Source: an uncultured Chlamydiae bacterium
Lineage (GTDB): Bacteria; Chlamydiota; Chlamydiia; Chlamydiales; SM23-39
Length of the DNA: 64,000 nt
NCBI GenBank assembly: GCA_903893545.1
Contig: CAITMJ010000009.1
Span: 62,001-126,000 of the forward strand
Reading direction: 5' to 3'
Below the pieces are notes generated by a model. It was not told the origin of the DNA and did no database searches. It saw only the letters and a program-made list of their open reading frames with translations. This document shows positions 61,805 to 64,000 of this stretch, piece after piece. Both the position numbers and the translations under genes were made by a program. The number at the start of each line of letters is the position of its first letter. The stretch's first letter is position 1.

Positions 61805-64000
61805 ATGTCCTATACAAAAGATGAAGTGATTGTTCCACGCAATATCGAAGAGGAGATGAAGGAAAGCTACCTTCGCTATTCGATGTCGGTCATTATCTCC
61901 CGAGCTCTCCCCGATGTGCGCGACGGTTTAAAACCCTCGCAGCGGCGGATCTTGTATGCCATGCGCCAGCTTAACTTAACTCCCGGCGCCAAGCACCGTA
62001 AATGCGCAAAAATCTCCGGGGATACGTCCGGGGATTACCATCCGCACGGGGAAACGGTCATCTACCCAACTCTTGTCCGTTTAGCCCAAGATTGGGTCAT
62101 GAGATACAGTCTTATCAATGGTCAAGGAAACTTTGGCTCAATCGATGGCGACCCCCCAGCTGCAATGCGTTATACAGAAGCCAAGTTGACATCCGCAGCC
62201 ATGGCGCTCATGGAAGATCTCGATAAAGAAACTGTCGAGATGACTCCCAACTACGATGAGACAAAAGAAGAACCTACCGTATTCCCGGCAAAATTCCCGA
62301 ACCTCCTCGCCAACGGCTCGACGGGGATTGCAGTGGGTATGGCCACGAATATTCCTCCCCACAATTTAGGGGAACTGATCGAAGCGACGCTCCTTGTGCT
62401 CGGCGATCGAAATACTACGATTGACGACATCATGAAAGTGATGCCGGGTCCCGATTTTCCAACAGGTGGCGTTATCTGCGGCTATCGCGGGATTAAGGAA
62501 GCCTATCATACAGGCCGCGGCAAGCTCATGGTTCGCGCCTCTATGCGCGTCGAAGACGGCCAAAACAATAAACAGGCGATCATTGTCGATGAGATCCCTT
62601 ACAACGTCAATAAATCGAGATTGATCGAGCAAATCGCGCAACTGATCAACGATAAAATAATTACTGGATTATCAGACATTCGCGACGAATCGGATAAAGA
62701 TGGCCTTCGCATTTTCCTCGAACTAAAGCGGGGCGAGATTCCAGACGTTGCGATCAACCAACTCTATAAGAATAGCGACCTTCAAGTAACCTTTGGTTGC
62801 AACATGCTTGCGCTCGATCATGGTCTGCCGCGCACCATGAACATCAAGCACTTCATGACCTCTTGGATCGATCACCGCATTGATGTGATCCGCCGTAGAA
62901 CGCGCTATGAGCTGGCCAAAGCGGAAGCCCGCGCCCACATTTTAGAAGGATATTTAAAAGCGCTCGATCACCTCGATGAAGTGGTCAAGATCATCCGCGC
63001 CTCTTCAAACCGCGATGGAGCTCGTACAGAACTGATGGATCGTTTTGGCTTTAGTGAAAAACAAGCCAACGCAGTTCTCGATCTTCGCCTTTATCAATTG
63101 ACTGGCCTTGAGCATGAGAAAATCGATAGCGAATACAAAGAACTTCTCGTCAAGATCGCCCATTTCAAAGCTGTCTTGGCCTCTGAAGCGATGGTGCGCG
63201 ATATCATCCGCGAAGAGCTCGAAGATTTGCGCAAAATCCACAAATCTGAGCGAAAAACAAAAATCGTCGCCGCTGAAGGGGAATTCCAAATGGAAGACCT
63301 CATCGCCGATGAACAGGTGATTATCACCATCTCGAACGATGACTACATCAAGAGAATGCCAATCGATACCTTCCGCGAGCAAAGACGGGGCGGCACTGGC
63401 GTTATTGGCATGGAAATGAAAAAAGAAGCCGACACGCTGAAGAACGTCTACGTCGCTTCCACGCACGATACGCTCCTTCTTTTCACAACTCTTGGCAGAT
63501 GTTACTGGACCAAAGTATGGCAAATCCCAGAGACAGGGCGCCGCACCAAGGGCCGTCCGCTGATCAACCTTTTGGAAGATCTCCAAGAAAATGAAAAAGT
63601 AGCAGCCATCTTGCGCGTTCGCAATTTTGAAGAAGTGGGATGCTGCATCCTCCTTGCAACGTTAAAAGGCGTTGTGAAGAAGACAGAGCTTTCCGCATTT
63701 GTCAATCCGCGTAGAAAAGGGGTCTTTGCCCTCAACATCGATGAAGGAGATCAGCTCATCGCAGCTCGTATCACAAGGCCAACGCAGCAAGTGATGCTCT
63801 TTACTCGCGATGGCATGGCTGTTCGATTTGATGAATCGCTTGTCCGCGCTATGGGCCGGGTTGCACGTGGGGTTCGAGGCGTCTCTTTGAAAAATGAGAA
63901 AGATATCGTCGTCGGTTGCGAAGTGGTCACCCCCGATCAGACCATCCTCACCGTTTGTGAAAATGGATTTGGTAAACGTTCGGCTGTGGCAGATTTCCGC
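61805..64000 (+). CDS. gyrA: DNA gyrase subunit A (3' end outside window)
   Basis: Starting 13 bp after gyrB, 732 codons are visible and open to the edge. The breakage-reunion domain has YAMRQLNLTPGAKHRKCAKI, GDYHPHGE, GNFGSIDGDPPAAMRYTEA with the catalytic tyrosine, and the tower/coiled-coil (LEGYLKALDHLDEVV). The start of the C-terminal beta-pinwheel includes RRGGTGVIGM, the GyrA-box that marks gyrase rather than ParC. In the quinolone region, E. coli Ser83 and Asp87 are replaced by Thr (codon 62054-62056) and Pro (codon 62066-62068). Confidence 0.97.
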   Translation, partial: MSYTKDEVIVPRNIEEEMKESYLRYSMSVIISRALPDVRDGLKPSQRRILYAMRQLNLTPGAKHRKCAKISGDTSGDYHPHGETVIYPTLVRLAQDWVMRYSLINGQGNFGSIDGDPPAAMRYTEAKLTSAAMALMEDLDKETVEMTPNYDETKEEPTVFPAKFPNLLANGSTGIAVGMATNIPPHNLGELIEATLLVLGDRNTTIDDIMKVMPGPDFPTGGVICGYRGIKEAYHTGRGKLMVRASMRVEDGQNNKQAIIVDEIPYNVNKSRLIEQIAQLINDKIITGLSDIRDESDKDGLRIFLELKRGEIPDVAINQLYKNSDLQVTFGCNMLALDHGLPRTMNIKHFMTSWIDHRIDVIRRRTRYELAKAEARAHILEGYLKALDHLDEVVKIIRASSNRDGARTELMDRFGFSEKQANAVLDLRLYQLTGLEHEKIDSEYKELLVKIAHFKAVLASEAMVRDIIREELEDLRKIHKSERKTKIVAAEGEFQMEDLIADEQVIITISNDDYIKRMPIDTFREQRRGGTGVIGMEMKKEADTLKNVYVASTHDTLLLFTTLGRCYWTKVWQIPETGRRTKGRPLINLLEDLQENEKVAAILRVRNFEEVGCCILLATLKGVVKKTELSAFVNPRRKGVFALNIDEGDQLIAARITRPTQQVMLFTRDGMAVRFDESLVRAMGRVARGVRGVSLKNEKDIVVGCEVVTPDQTILTVCENGFGKRSAVADFR

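Overview
The window reads as a chromosome segment of an amoeba/arthropod-type chlamydia (Chlamydiota, outside the Chlamydiaceae). Markers recognised from sequence are an Slc1/CT043-type type III secretion chaperone next to glgX, a PP2C phosphatase plus NifS-like desulfurase pair, a short DnaA paralog beside a long YidC, and a DUF721/DciA-gyrB-gyrA block after mgtE. Base composition is intermediate, and MOMP-like and inverse-autotransporter proteins are present. A Waddlia-like family member is my best guess, but the sequence alone does not prove it. No rRNA, tRNA, CRISPR array, transposase or integrase was seen.

Layout. 1-7 kb: a FAD monooxygenase running off the left edge, an M48 protease, a large inverse autotransporter with a beta-helix passenger, two small exported or membrane proteins, and rlmF. 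7-12.3 kb: a tightly coupled five-gene minus-strand operon (methyltransferase, HpcH-type aldolase, GT-C glycosyltransferase, methyltransferase, 2-hydroxyacid dehydrogenase), divergent from a GT2 glycosyltransferase; this looks like envelope glycan or lipid work. 12.3-21.5 kb: accessory, mostly exported proteins. These include two beta-propellers that share an unusual polyproline plus Gly/Ser C-terminal tail, a MOMP-like porin, a lipase, a protein related to a U-box protein 34 kb away, and a GT25/methyltransferase pair with export signals. 21.6-28 kb: Slc1 chaperone, glgX, lipoprotein, CPBP protease, PP2C and NifS. 28-32 kb: accessory insertions (methyltransferase, Inc-like protein, 840-residue helical-repeat protein). 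32-39.7 kb: fucosyltransferase-like protein, dnaA, yidC, hydrolase and TPR protein. 39.8-47.9 kb: a nine-gene operon for menaquinone by the o-succinylbenzoate route. 48-59 kb: DMT transporter, O-antigen-ligase-like protein, mgtE, typA, the U-box protein, a membrane protein, a VKOR fused to SPW repeats, and an epimerase. 59-64 kb: dciA, gyrB and gyrA (running off the right edge).

The most notable signals are three. First, in three separate places a foreign-looking gene lies directly downstream of a resident gene and is followed by a second, diverged copy of that resident gene's 3' segment, as expected from one-sided homologous (Campbell-like) insertion. Second, two paralogous putative effectors differ by a block carrying a U-box (E3 ubiquitin ligase) module. 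Third, a C-terminal tail, polyproline then TKxGGxSxTAPGGxSxTGPGG, is shared by two otherwise different secreted beta-propellers.
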